Source: Caccovicinus sp964425595 (GTDB lineage Bacteria; Bacillota; Clostridia; Lachnospirales; Lachnospiraceae). Taken from it: a DNA stretch of 64,000 nt. Position numbers and translations under genes: made by a program. The DNA is taken from the NCBI GenBank assembly GCA_964425595.1, contig CAYRMW010000002.1, positions 1 through 64,000 on the forward strand. The letters are read 5' to 3'. The notes under the pieces were generated by a model, which was given only the letters and a program-made list of their open reading frames with translations, did not search any database and was not told the origin of the DNA. This document shows, in pieces, positions 1 to 8,025 of the stretch (the first letter of the stretch is position 1; every line of letters starts with the position of its first letter).

Positions 1-20
1 GGAATCAGGGGAAAAACGGG

Positions 21-49
21 TTGCTTCCGCTTTTTCCGTGTGATATAAT
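21..49 (+). promoter_or_regulatory. Sigma-70-type promoter of leuA
   Basis: TTGCTT at 21-26 and a perfect TATAAT at 44-49 are separated by 17 bp. Transcription would start near 56, giving a leader of about 190 nt before the leuA start at 249. Confidence 0.75.
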
Positions 50-86
50 GGAGGAACGTTGTGAAACGGAATTTATCAGCAAAGGG

Positions 87-182
87 ATGATGAAAGATGG
101 GGTTAGACCTGTGACGGCCACCTTATTCATTGTCAGGCACTACGGCGTGATCTATCGACTCCATGGCCTGATGAGGGCATGA
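87..182 (+). other. Possible 31-codon leader ORF upstream of leuA
   Basis: An open frame starts at ATG 87 (a second ATG at 90) and ends at TGA 180-182, entirely inside the leuA leader. It contains only three Leu codons (TTA, CTC, CTG) and no leucine run, so it does not resemble a classical leucine attenuator peptide. AAAGGG lies directly against the first ATG, so its ribosome binding site is poor. No T-box consensus is visible in the leader. It may be a chance frame. Confidence 0.2.
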
Positions 183-248
183 AAAGTGGATGTGACGAAG
201 AAATGACAAAGAGAAAACAGAACAGCCAAGAGAATGGAGGATCAGATC

Positions 249-1916
249 ATGTTGAATTATCAGAGATATAAGAGAGTGCCCGTAGTGAATTTTCCGGAGA
301 GGACCTGGCCGGACAAAGAGATTCAGAAAGCGCCGATCTGGTGCAGCGTAGACCTGCGCGACGGCAATCAGGCCCTGGTGGAGCCGATGGTGGTGGAAGA
401 GAAGATTGAATTTTTTAACATGCTGGTCAAGCTGGGCTTTAAGGAGATTGAAGTAGGCTTTCCGGCGGCTTCCCAGATCGAGTTTGATTTCCTGCGCCAG
501 CTGGTGGATCGGAAGATGATTCCGGACGATGTTGTTGTTCAGGTACTGGTGCAGTGCCGCGAGCATTTGATTAAGAGAACCTTTGAGGCCTTAAAGGGAG
601 TTAAGAAGGCCATTGTACATATTTATAATTCCACGTCCACGCTTCAGCGGGATGTGGTGTTTCACAAGGATAAGGAAGAAATCAAGGAGATCGCCGTGAT
701 CGGCACGAAGCTGGTGCAGAAGTACGCGGCGGGTTTTGACGGGGAGATCCTGCTGGAGTATTCTCCGGAGAGCTTTACCGGCACGGAGTTAGACTACGCG
801 CTGGAGGTCTGCACGGCAGTTCAGGAGACCTGGGGTGCGACGAAGGAGAAGAAGATCATCTTCAATTTGCCCTCGACGGTGGAGATGACCACGCCGAACG
901 TATATGCGGATCAGATTGAGTGGATGGATACGCATTTTAAAGACAGAGAAAGCATCATCTTAAGCGTGCATCCCCACAATGACCGGGGAACCGGCATCGC
1001 GGCCGCGGAGCTGGCGCTGCTGGCCGGAGCGGACCGCGTGGAGGGAACGTTGTTTGGGAACGGCGAGCGCACCGGCAATGTGGACATTGTCACCCTGGCT
1101 TACAATATGTTCTCCCAGGGGATCGACCCGGAGCTGGCGCTGGATAATGTGCGGGAGATCGCCGAGGTTTATGAGCGCTGCACAAAGATGCAGATCCCGC
1201 CCCGCCAGCCATATGCTGGGAAGTTAGTCTTTACCGCGTTTTCCGGCTCCCATCAGGACGCGATCAACAAAGGGATGCAGGCGCTCAGGGAGAGAAAGGG
1301 ACAGTACTGGGAGGTGCCTTACCTGCCGATCGATCCCGCCGATATCGGACGGGAGTACGAGCCGGTTGTCCGGATCAACAGCCAGTCCGGAAAGGGCGGC
1401 GTTGCCTTTGTTATGGATACGTTCTACGGGTTCAGACTGCCGAAAGGCATGCATAAGGAATTCGCGGATGTGATCCAGAAGATTTCCGAGCAGCAGGGCG
1501 AAGTCGCGCCGGAGCAGATCATGGAGGAGTTCCGCAGAAACTACCTGAACCGCAAGGAGCCGATCCATTTCAGGAGCTGCCGCATCTCCGATACGGATAT
1601 GGGAAATGGTCAGTTCGCCACTCTGGCCAGAGTCATCTATACGGATCATGGTATGGAGAAAAGCTTCGAAGGTGTGGGGAACGGCCCTGTGGATGCGGTG
1701 CAGCGGGGACTGGAGGATGAGCTGGGCATTCAGATCCGTGTCCTGGACTACAGCGAGCATGCGTTGAGCGCCGGTTCCGGAGCGCAGGCAGCTTCGTACA
1801 TCCATGTGCTGGATGTGACCTCCGGAAAGGCGACCTATGGCGTGGGCATCAGTTCCAATATCACCAGGGCTTCCATCCGGGGCATTTTCAGTGCGGTGAA
1901 CCGTCTGTTCTATTAA
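249..1916 (+). CDS. leuA: 2-isopropylmalate synthase
   Basis: Condenses acetyl-CoA with 2-ketoisovalerate, the committed step of leucine synthesis, in the cytoplasm. The HMGL-type TIM barrel carries the N-terminal DLRDGNQ motif (residues 35-41) and the metal-binding HPHND motif (241-245). The C-terminal part fits the LeuA regulatory (leucine-binding) domain. At 555 residues with an RTWPDK lead-in it resembles the long, yeast/actinobacterial-type LeuA rather than the ~510-residue form. I chose ATG 249 because GGAGG at 236-240 sits 8 nt upstream; an in-frame ATG at 234 would overlap that site. The gene stands alone, between its own promoter and a strong terminator, with no other leu genes beside it in this window. 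Confidence 0.95.
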   Translation: MLNYQRYKRVPVVNFPERTWPDKEIQKAPIWCSVDLRDGNQALVEPMVVEEKIEFFNMLVKLGFKEIEVGFPAASQIEFDFLRQLVDRKMIPDDVVVQVLVQCREHLIKRTFEALKGVKKAIVHIYNSTSTLQRDVVFHKDKEEIKEIAVIGTKLVQKYAAGFDGEILLEYSPESFTGTELDYALEVCTAVQETWGATKEKKIIFNLPSTVEMTTPNVYADQIEWMDTHFKDRESIILSVHPHNDRGTGIAAAELALLAGADRVEGTLFGNGERTGNVDIVTLAYNMFSQGIDPELALDNVREIAEVYERCTKMQIPPRQPYAGKLVFTAFSGSHQDAINKGMQALRERKGQYWEVPYLPIDPADIGREYEPVVRINSQSGKGGVAFVMDTFYGFRLPKGMHKEFADVIQKISEQQGEVAPEQIMEEFRRNYLNRKEPIHFRSCRISDTDMGNGQFATLARVIYTDHGMEKSFEGVGNGPVDAVQRGLEDELGIQIRVLDYSEHALSAGSGAQAASYIHVLDVTSGKATYGVGISSNITRASIRGIFSAVNRLFY

Positions 1917-1981
1917 TGGGTGGCGCAGAAAGCAAAGGATAAGACTTAATTGAATAGGAATTCCGGCATGACCGGATGAAA

Positions 1982-2026
1982 AGTCCCGGGCGGACTGCCG
2001 TTTACAGCAGCCGCCCGGGACTTTTT
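1982..2026. terminator. Bidirectional intrinsic terminator
   Basis: A perfect 12-bp stem (1982-1993 with 2011-2022) is followed by TTTTT on the plus strand and by TTTT on the minus strand. It would end leuA and also the converging ABC operon. Confidence 0.9.
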
Positions 2027-2097
2027 CTGCCATCCGGGCAATGTTTTTCTCTCATTCAGACAAGGTTTTATGAACGTACGATATCGAAGCTCTGTGC

Positions 2098-3213
2098 TTA
2101 TTCAGTATCCGCCGGTTCAAGAAACAGTGAGGAAGCGTCTACTTCCTGCTCGATCATCTCCGCATTCAGCATAAAATCTGCGGTTCTCTGCAGGCCGGCG
2201 ATATCCTCTTCTGTAATTTCAATGCTGAAGTTGTAATCGGGATACATGGCCTCCACGGCCGCAGTGTCCAGATCCAGCTCCTGAGCCACGATTTCCACCG
2301 TCTCCTCCGGCTGATTCTCCATAAAGTCAGCGATGGTCTCCTGGGCGGAGATCAGGGTATCGATCAGCTGGGGATAGGTATCGGCGAATTTTTCCGTCAC
2401 CGCTACGGCGATGGTGGCGTCGATCAGCCCCTCACCGTCCGTCACCAGATGATAGCCGGACTGTTCGGCCTGGTAAGCGGTGGCGCCGGCCACCATAGCC
2501 ACATCCAGACTTCCGCCTTCTAAAGCGGCCATGGCATCCGGAATGGTCATATTTACGTAATTTACATCGTCAACAGTCATGTCTGCCGTGGCCAGATAAG
2601 CCGCCAGCAGCTCGTGAAGGTTCGTTCCCACCGGGCCGCCGATGGTCTTTCCGGTCAGGCTTTCCGGCGTGGTCAGGCTATCATCCCTGGTATACAGGCA
2701 GAAAGCCTTGGGGGAGCGGCTGTACATGTTTACGATCTTAATATCCGCCCCGTTGGCTGCGGACAGGATCACGGAGCTTCCGCCTACGGCGTAGAGAACC
2801 TGCACGTCTCCGGATGCCAGGGCCTGGGTCTGATCGGCGCCGGAAGTGATTTCCGCATATTCCACATCGATTCCCAGCTGGCCGAAGGCGTCGGCAAAGA
2901 TTCCCTGGCTGCGCTCGATGATACTGGGTACGTTTAAGGGAGAGGTAACGTAGGTGAAAACCAGCTTGTCCGGAACGGCGGCATCAGTCCCGGCTGCGTC
3001 GGAGTTTTCGCTGGAAGCCTCTTCTGCCGTATCCTCAGCGGAAGTGCCGTCTGTACTTTCTACCGTATCCTCAGCGGAAGTGTCGTCTGTACTTTCTGCT
3101 GTGTCGGAAGCGGCCTGACTCTGAGAGGTGCCGGAGGACTGGCTTCCGCAGCCGGCCAGGGAGACGGCCGCTATGCTGGCGGCGGTGAACAGGGCAAATA
3201 ATGTTTTTCTCAT
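2098..3213 (-). CDS. ABC importer substrate-binding lipoprotein, SsuA/TauA/NMT1-like
   Basis: Extracytoplasmic ligand-binding component of an ABC importer. A signal peptide ends in the lipobox LAGC (Cys22), followed by a low-complexity Ser/Thr/Asp/Glu linker (about residues 25-75) containing a duplicated 12-residue unit, and then a periplasmic-binding fold of the sulfonate/taurine/thiamine-precursor type. It is the last gene of a four-gene minus-strand operon, 75 nt after the ATPase; a GGGGAA/TTCCCC hairpin at 3248-3267 lies in that gap and may adjust binding-protein mRNA levels. The ligand cannot be told from sequence; sulfonate is only the family default. The hydrogenase-like first gene and the metal-type operator argue for a different or metal-linked substrate. 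Confidence 0.85.
   Translation of the reverse strand: MRKTLFALFTAASIAAVSLAGCGSQSSGTSQSQAASDTAESTDDTSAEDTVESTDGTSAEDTAEEASSENSDAAGTDAAVPDKLVFTYVTSPLNVPSIIERSQGIFADAFGQLGIDVEYAEITSGADQTQALASGDVQVLYAVGGSSVILSAANGADIKIVNMYSRSPKAFCLYTRDDSLTTPESLTGKTIGGPVGTNLHELLAAYLATADMTVDDVNYVNMTIPDAMAALEGGSLDVAMVAGATAYQAEQSGYHLVTDGEGLIDATIAVAVTEKFADTYPQLIDTLISAQETIADFMENQPEETVEIVAQELDLDTAAVEAMYPDYNFSIEITEEDIAGLQRTADFMLNAEMIEQEVDASSLFLEPADTE
3027..3098 (-). repeat. Two-copy 36-bp in-frame tandem repeat
   Basis: The copies at 3027-3062 and 3063-3098 differ at two positions. They encode the duplicated acidic 12-residue linker unit of the binding lipoprotein. This looks like recent in-frame duplication in a spacer that tolerates length change. 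Confidence 0.85.
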
Positions 3214-3288
3214 GTGAATTTCTCCTTTGTGATTTAGGTAAAGATGCGGGGAAAGATATCCTTCCCCGGGATGATAAAAGCAGGCTCC

Positions 3289-4089
3289 TTACTGGTTCAG
3301 CTGCTCCAGCAGGCTTCTTTTCAGTGAAATAAATTCCGGATCCAGCAGATTCCGGTTTCGCTTGGGCGCGGTTACCTGGTACTGCGCTTTTACGGTTCCC
3401 TGCTGGAGGATGACGATCTGGTCTGCCAGAAGCAGGGCCTCGTCGATGCTGTGTGTAACGAAGAGGATGCTGCAGTGCTCCGTCTCCTGCACGCGGAGGA
3501 GCTCCTGCTGCATCTGCTCCCGGGTAAAATAATCCAGAGCGGCAAAGGGCTCGTCCATCATAATAAAGGAAGGGCGGAAGGCCAGCGCCCTGGCCAGGGC
3601 TGCCCGCTGCTGCATGCCGCCGGAAAGCTGGGAGGGATAAGCCTTCTCAAAGCCCGGAAGCCCTACAGTGGTGATGATTTCCCGAATGTGCTCCTGCCGC
3701 TCTTTCTTTTCCCTGGGGCGCAGGCCAAATGAGATATTTCCCTCCACTGTAAGCCAGGGCATCAGACGGGGTTCCTGAAAGACAAAGGCCATGCGCCGGG
3801 AGGCATCCGGGGAAGGCTTTTCGGAACCGGCATTTTCCGGTCTGCCGCAGGGGGAGAGGGCGGAGCTGCCGGTCCCGGCTTCGTCATAGAGAATCTGGCC
3901 GGAATCCGCCTTCTCCAGCCCGCCGGCCAGGCGCAGAAGCGTGGTCTTTCCGCAGCCGCTTCTGCCCAGAATCACGGTGATCTGCTGCCCGGGAACGGAC
4001 AGGTTCACGCCGGTTAAAACAGGAAGGGAACGTTTCTCTACCTGGAAGGATTTTCTCAGATCGATAATCTTAATTCCAGCCATTTTCAT
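3289..4089 (-). CDS. ABC importer ATPase, SsuB/TauB-like
   Basis: Cytoplasmic ATPase that powers the importer encoded around it. Walker A GRSGCGKTT (42-50), Q-loop FQEP (104-107), signature LSGGMQQ (155-161), Walker B FIMMDEP (175-181) and a switch His in FVTHS are all present, so it should be active. An insertion of roughly 25 residues rich in Ser, Gly and Pro (about 69-98) precedes the Q-loop and is unusual for the family. It overlaps the end of the permease gene by 20 nt. Two starts are possible: ATG 4089 or ATG 4083; GGAAGG upstream fits the second slightly better. Confidence 0.92.
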   Translation of the reverse strand: MKMAGIKIIDLRKSFQVEKRSLPVLTGVNLSVPGQQITVILGRSGCGKTTLLRLAGGLEKADSGQILYDEAGTGSSALSPCGRPENAGSEKPSPDASRRMAFVFQEPRLMPWLTVEGNISFGLRPREKKERQEHIREIITTVGLPGFEKAYPSQLSGGMQQRAALARALAFRPSFIMMDEPFAALDYFTREQMQQELLRVQETEHCSILFVTHSIDEALLLADQIVILQQGTVKAQYQVTAPKRNRNLLDPEFISLKRSLLEQLNQ

Positions 4090-4837
4090 ACCTTCCTTTC
4101 AATATCTTTCCGATGATCAGGCCGAAGATGCGGTCGGTAATGCATCCGGCAGCACCGATCACAAAGATGCCTGCGATCACCTTGTCTGTCCGGGACATCT
4201 GCTGGGCAAATAAGATCAGATGTCCCAGGCCGGTGGAGGCGGCGACCATTTCTGCGCCGATGATGGCCCGCCAGCTGTAGCCCAGTCCGATGCGCATGCC
4301 CACCAGAATGTCGGCGGAAGCATAGGGAAGGATGATTTTAAAAAACTTTTCTCTCTTCCCGTAGCCGAACATGTCCCCCACCTCCAGAAGCTTCGGATCG
4401 CAGCCGGTAAATCCCTTCACGATGTTTAAATACATGGGAAAAAAGGAAGCCAGCACGATAATGACTACCTTTGTGGTTTCTCCGATTCCGCACCAGAGAA
4501 TCAGGAGGGGGATCATGCTTAAGGGGGGCACATTGCGGAAAAACTGCACCAGGTACTCAAAGCAGGGGCCGGACAGGGGGAATACTGCCCGCAGCATTCC
4601 CAGAAGAAAGGCCAGCAGGAAAGCGATGGAAAAGCCTTTCAGCACCCGGATAAGGCTGATGGAGATATCTTCAGCGATCTCACCGCTGACACACATCCGC
4701 AGGAAGGTATCCAGCACCTTTTGGGGTGAGGGAAGCACGTATGCATTGACCAGTTCCATTCGGCAGATGCCGTACCAGACTGTCAGAAACAGCAGGATCC
4801 CTGCGGCGGCCGGAAGCGTGCGCCTGAATGTCTTCAT
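4070..4837 (-). CDS. ABC importer permease, SsuC/TauC-like
   Basis: Membrane-spanning component of the same importer, with about six predicted transmembrane segments and the BPD_transp_1 fold; the cytoplasmic coupling (EAA-like) loop is near GDMFGYGKREKFFKIILP. I chose ATG 4837 rather than the upstream in-frame ATG at 4912, because 4837 forms an ATGA overlap with the stop of the preceding hydrogenase-like gene, a typical translational-coupling arrangement. The protein is then 255 residues, the usual length for SsuC-type permeases. Confidence 0.9.
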   Translation of the reverse strand: MKTFRRTLPAAAGILLFLTVWYGICRMELVNAYVLPSPQKVLDTFLRMCVSGEIAEDISISLIRVLKGFSIAFLLAFLLGMLRAVFPLSGPCFEYLVQFFRNVPPLSMIPLLILWCGIGETTKVVIIVLASFFPMYLNIVKGFTGCDPKLLEVGDMFGYGKREKFFKIILPYASADILVGMRIGLGYSWRAIIGAEMVAASTGLGHLILFAQQMSRTDKVIAGIFVIGAAGCITDRIFGLIIGKILKGRYENGWN

Positions 4838-5448
4838 CCTGTCATCACCCCATCTCCATTGTGGCAGCCTTCGCTGCAGTACAGCATTTCCACGATTTTC
4901 GCACCTTCCCATTTGCCTTCGTTAAGGCGGCTTTTTACCGTTTCCGGACCGGATATGCTGCAGACCTTTCCGGCATTTTTAAAAAAGCCTGGCGGAATAG
5001 GACTTTTTTTCAGGATTTTTCCGGGAAGGACCTGGTCGAGACGAGCCAAAAAGCCGGTCCAGGTCATAAATTCCGTGTCCGGAAGCTGTAGAAGTCTGCC
5101 GGCATCGGCCAGCGCCTGACATGGGGTGATAATCAGCTTTCCGGCGCCGGCAAGATCTTTCCGGCTGCTGATTTCCCTGGCGCAGTGAAGCAGGATCGGC
5201 TCAATATCTGGCACGGTTAATCCGCCCTGATTCGGAAGGGATTTAAGGACGGAAGCGGCAGCCGGACATCGGACATCCGCCACGGTTTTGGGAGAGCTCT
5301 CCATACAGGCCAGGTATTTTTCCCGGACGACTTTTCCCCAGTCCGTCCGGCAGCTGACGGGACAGAAGCCCTTTTCCGTCAGGAAGCGGTTCAGCGTATC
5401 CGGCTCGTACATTTCCCTGACCACAGGATTGATCCAAATGTATACCAA
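4834..5448 (-). CDS. Small [FeFe]-hydrogenase H-cluster-domain-like protein, first gene of an ABC importer operon
   Basis: Not a recognised named gene. The 204-residue protein carries degenerate versions of the three H-cluster signatures in the right order: VRCPAAA (Cys61) for TSCCP, ITPCQAL (Cys110) for MPCxxK, and MLYCSEGCHNGDGV (Cys191, Cys195) for the CxxxC motif near the C terminus. All four cluster-ligand cysteine positions are kept, while the proton-transfer Cys (Arg60 here) and the Lys of motif 2 are lost, so hydrogen catalysis is unlikely but iron-sulfur binding is plausible. It is much shorter than a catalytic H-cluster domain (about 350 residues) and has no ferredoxin domain. Start is TTG 5448, with AAAGGAGG 6 nt upstream. 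It overlaps the permease by 4 nt. Role unknown: perhaps a metal- or redox-sensing partner of the importer. Confidence 0.7.
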   Translation of the reverse strand: MVYIWINPVVREMYEPDTLNRFLTEKGFCPVSCRTDWGKVVREKYLACMESSPKTVADVRCPAAASVLKSLPNQGGLTVPDIEPILLHCAREISSRKDLAGAGKLIITPCQALADAGRLLQLPDTEFMTWTGFLARLDQVLPGKILKKSPIPPGFFKNAGKVCSISGPETVKSRLNEGKWEGAKIVEMLYCSEGCHNGDGVMTG

Positions 5449-5468
5449 GTTCTTCCTCCTTTGTGATG

Positions 5469-5521
5469 GTTAGTCTGGTCTAACTTCTACATATCCTATC
5501 AGAACAGTATGGAATTGTCAA
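5469..5521 (-). promoter_or_regulatory. Promoter and palindromic operator of the hydrogenase-like/ABC operon
   Basis: On the minus strand, TTGACA (5521-5516) and TAGGAT (5498-5493) are 17 bp apart. Just downstream, at 5469-5484, lies a 16-bp palindrome GTTAG-N6-CTAAC that would cover about +2 to +17, a good place for a repressor. The same half-sites and spacing recur at the iron importer promoter (61559-61574). The pattern resembles DtxR/IdeR-type operators (TTAG...CTAA), but that assignment is inference. Confidence 0.7.
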
Positions 5522-5716
5522 CGGGATTTTCCGACATAACCGGCCGGGGAATTTTCCGGGGCGCCCGGTTTTGCCCGGGATGTTCGCGCCGGAGCTTTCT
5601 GCCGGCGAAGCGACTTCAAGGCTTCACAGACCGGCGAAAGTATAGTAAAATAAATAGCAGTTTACAAAAACGAATCCAGTTCGGACAGAATAAGAGGAAA
5701 ATCAAGGAGAGTGAAA

Positions 5717-6981
5717 ATGAAGAAATACGATTATGTACTGGTGGGAAGCGGTTTGTTTAACGGCGTATTCGCCTATCTGGCCCGCCGGCAGGGAAAGAAG
5801 TGCCTGGTGGTGGAACGCCGGGATCACATCGGCGGAAATATTTACTGCGAGGACATGGAAGGGATCCATGTGCATAAGTACGGCGCACACATTTTCCATA
5901 CCAGCAACCGGGAAGTATGGAACTTTGTGAACAGCCTGGTGGAGTTTAACCGCTATACGAACAGCCCGGTGGCGAATTACCACGGCGAGATGTACAATAT
6001 GCCGTTTAATATGAACACCTTCAGCAAGATGTGGGGAATCTCCACGCCTGCAGAGGCCAGGGCGAAGATCGAGGAGCAGCGGGCCGGCATCACCGGCGAA
6101 CCGAAAAATCTGGAAGAGCAGGCGATCAGCCTGGTGGGAACGGACATTTACCAGAAGCTGGTCAGGGGATATACGGAAAAGCAGTGGGGAAGAGACTGCA
6201 AGGACCTTCCGGCATTTATCATCAAGCGGCTTCCGGTGCGCTATACCTATGATAATAACTATTTTAACGATCTGTACCAGGGGATCCCCATCGGCGGGTA
6301 TAATGTGATCATCGAGAAGCTGTTTGCAGGCTGCGATATTGAGACCGGCGTGGATTACCTGGAGAAGAAGGATTATTACGACAGCCTGGGCGAGAAAGTG
6401 GTTTACACGGGAACCATTGACGCCTATTACGGCTATCGGTTCGGAAAGCTGGAGTACCGGAGCTTAAAGTTTGAGACGGAGGTCCTTGACGAAGAAAATC
6501 ATCAGGGCGTGGCTGTGGTAAACTACACCGACAGGGAGACGCCATATACCAGAATTATCGAGCACAAGCATTTTGAATTCGGCACCCAGGAAAAGACCGT
6601 GATCACCAGAGAGTATCCGGTGACCTGGAGCGAGGGAATGGAGCCTTACTATCCGGTAAATGACGAAAAGAACCAGGCGCTTTACCAGAAGTANNNNNNN
6701 NNNNNNNNNNNNNNNNNNNNNNNNNNNNNNNNNNNNNNNNNNNNNNNNNNNNNNNNNNNNNNNNNNNNNNNNNNNNNNNNNNNNNNNNNNNNNTGGAGCC
6801 TTACTATCCGGTAAATGACGAAAAGAACCAGGCGCTTTACCAGAAGTACGCGGCCCTTGCGGCGGATGAGGAGAAGGTGATCTTCGGGGGCCGTCTGGGC
6901 GAGTACAAGTATTACGATATGGACAAGGTGATCGAATCGGCATTTAAGACGGCGCGGGCAGAGCTGGGAATCCAGGCATAG
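5717..6981 (+). CDS. glf: UDP-galactopyranose mutase, interrupted only by an assembly gap
   Basis: FAD enzyme that converts UDP-galactopyranose to UDP-galactofuranose, the donor for galactofuranose-containing surface glycans. The N terminus has the dinucleotide-binding LVGSGLFN motif (from about residue 8), and HKYGAHIFHTS is typical of the family. A 100-N gap (6694-6793) splits the frame. The 55 bp before it (6639-6693) are repeated exactly after it (6794-6848), so the true gene reads straight from 6693 into 6849, in frame, giving 369 residues, the normal length. ATG 5717 has AAGGAG 7 nt upstream. A -10-like TATAGT is at 5641-5646. It is the first gene of the glycan cluster. Confidence 0.93.
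6694..6793. other. Assembly gap of exactly 100 N between overlapping contig ends
   Basis: The gap has a default-size length and is flanked by identical 55-bp ends (6639-6693 and 6794-6848). This is what an unmerged contig join with a 55-base overlap gives. It is not biological. Confidence 0.95.
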
Positions 6982-7014
6982 GCCCGGAAAAGAAGCAGGA
7001 AAGGGGCGGCAGTT

Positions 7015-8025
7015 TTGGATGCAGTATATTCCTCCAATGAAAATTATGTGCGCCATATGGCGGTTTCTCTGTATTCGCTGATGGACCGGAACCAGGCGGC
7101 GGAGCGGATCCGGGTGTTTATCCTTGCGTCGGGGATTACCCCGGAGAGCCGGGAAAAGATCTTTCAGATCGGCGCGCATTTCGGCAGGGAGATCGTCTGG
7201 ATTCCTGTGGGAGATCTGAGAGAACGTTTCCCTTATGCGGTGGATACGGGCGGATTTGATATCAGCGCCATGGGGCGTCTTTTTGTGGGGACTCTGCTTC
7301 CGGAGGATGTGGAGCGGGTGCTTTATCTGGACTGCGATACGGTGGTGCTGGATTCGCTGGGCAGGCTCTGGGAGACCGATCTGAAGGGGAAGCTATTCGG
7401 CGCGGTGATGGAGCCGACCATCTACCCGCAGGTGAAAGAGCGGATCGGTCTGGGCAAGAAGGATCCCTACTTTAATTCCGGCGTGCTGCTGATCGATGTG
7501 AAAAAATGGAGAGAGGAGGGCGCGGAGAAGACACTTTTGGACTTTTTCGGCTCTTTGGGCGGAAAGACCTTTGCCTGTGACCAGGATACGTTAAACGGGG
7601 TCTTCCGCGGAAAGATCCGCCCCCTTCATCCGCGCTATAATTTCTTTTCCAATTACCGGTATTTTCATTACCGGGATCTGACGGATCAGTCGCCTGCATA
7701 CCGCGCGGTGAGCGCTGCGATGTTTACGCAGGCGAAGCGCCATCCGGCGATCATCCATTTCGCGGGAGACGAGAGGCCGTGGAAGGCGGGGAATCTGTGC
7801 CATTACCGGCAGGCCTATGACCACTATCTGACCCTTACCCCGTGGAAGGGGACGCCCAGGGAAGAGGGGCAGAGGCGGTATCTTCTGGCTTATCATGTCA
7901 TGGATTATCTTACCTGGCTGTGCCCGCCGGTCCGCCGCGCGATCAGCAGGCGCTTTGGCATGCGGGTAGTGGAGAACCGGAAGGAGCAGGCGGACAGGAA
8001 GCGGGAGGAGTATGGACGGAAATAA
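7015..8025 (+). CDS. Family 8 glycosyltransferase
   Basis: Retaining transferase (GT-A fold) that adds a hexose, typically glucose or galactose, to a surface glycan. The N terminus (VYSSNENYVRHMAVSLYSL) and the metal/nucleotide-sugar motif LYLDCDT (Asp-Cys-Asp at 106-108) are typical of LgtC-like GT8 enzymes, as is the later HFAG-like segment (IIHFAGDERPW). Start is TTG 7015 with AAAGGGG upstream. It begins 33 nt after glf and overlaps the next transferase gene by 14 nt, so the cluster is one operon. Confidence 0.88.
   Translation: MDAVYSSNENYVRHMAVSLYSLMDRNQAAERIRVFILASGITPESREKIFQIGAHFGREIVWIPVGDLRERFPYAVDTGGFDISAMGRLFVGTLLPEDVERVLYLDCDTVVLDSLGRLWETDLKGKLFGAVMEPTIYPQVKERIGLGKKDPYFNSGVLLIDVKKWREEGAEKTLLDFFGSLGGKTFACDQDTLNGVFRGKIRPLHPRYNFFSNYRYFHYRDLTDQSPAYRAVSAAMFTQAKRHPAIIHFAGDERPWKAGNLCHYRQAYDHYLTLTPWKGTPREEGQRRYLLAYHVMDYLTWLCPPVRRAISRRFGMRVVENRKEQADRKREEYGRK

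Noticed and set aside
56..248. T-box or leucine attenuator upstream of leuA
   Set aside because: No T-box consensus (AGGGTGG-type) and no leucine-rich leader peptide followed by a terminator was found.
123..566. Minus-strand 147-codon frame overlapping the leuA start
   Set aside because: Antisense to leuA and its leader; no motifs.
3027..3098. CRISPR-like repeat
   Set aside because: Directly adjacent in-frame units without spacers inside a coding linker; a tandem duplication.
6639..6848. Two identical 55-bp copies as a genuine duplication or insertion target
   Set aside because: They flank an N gap of exactly 100 and collapse to one intact glf frame; an assembly overlap explains everything.
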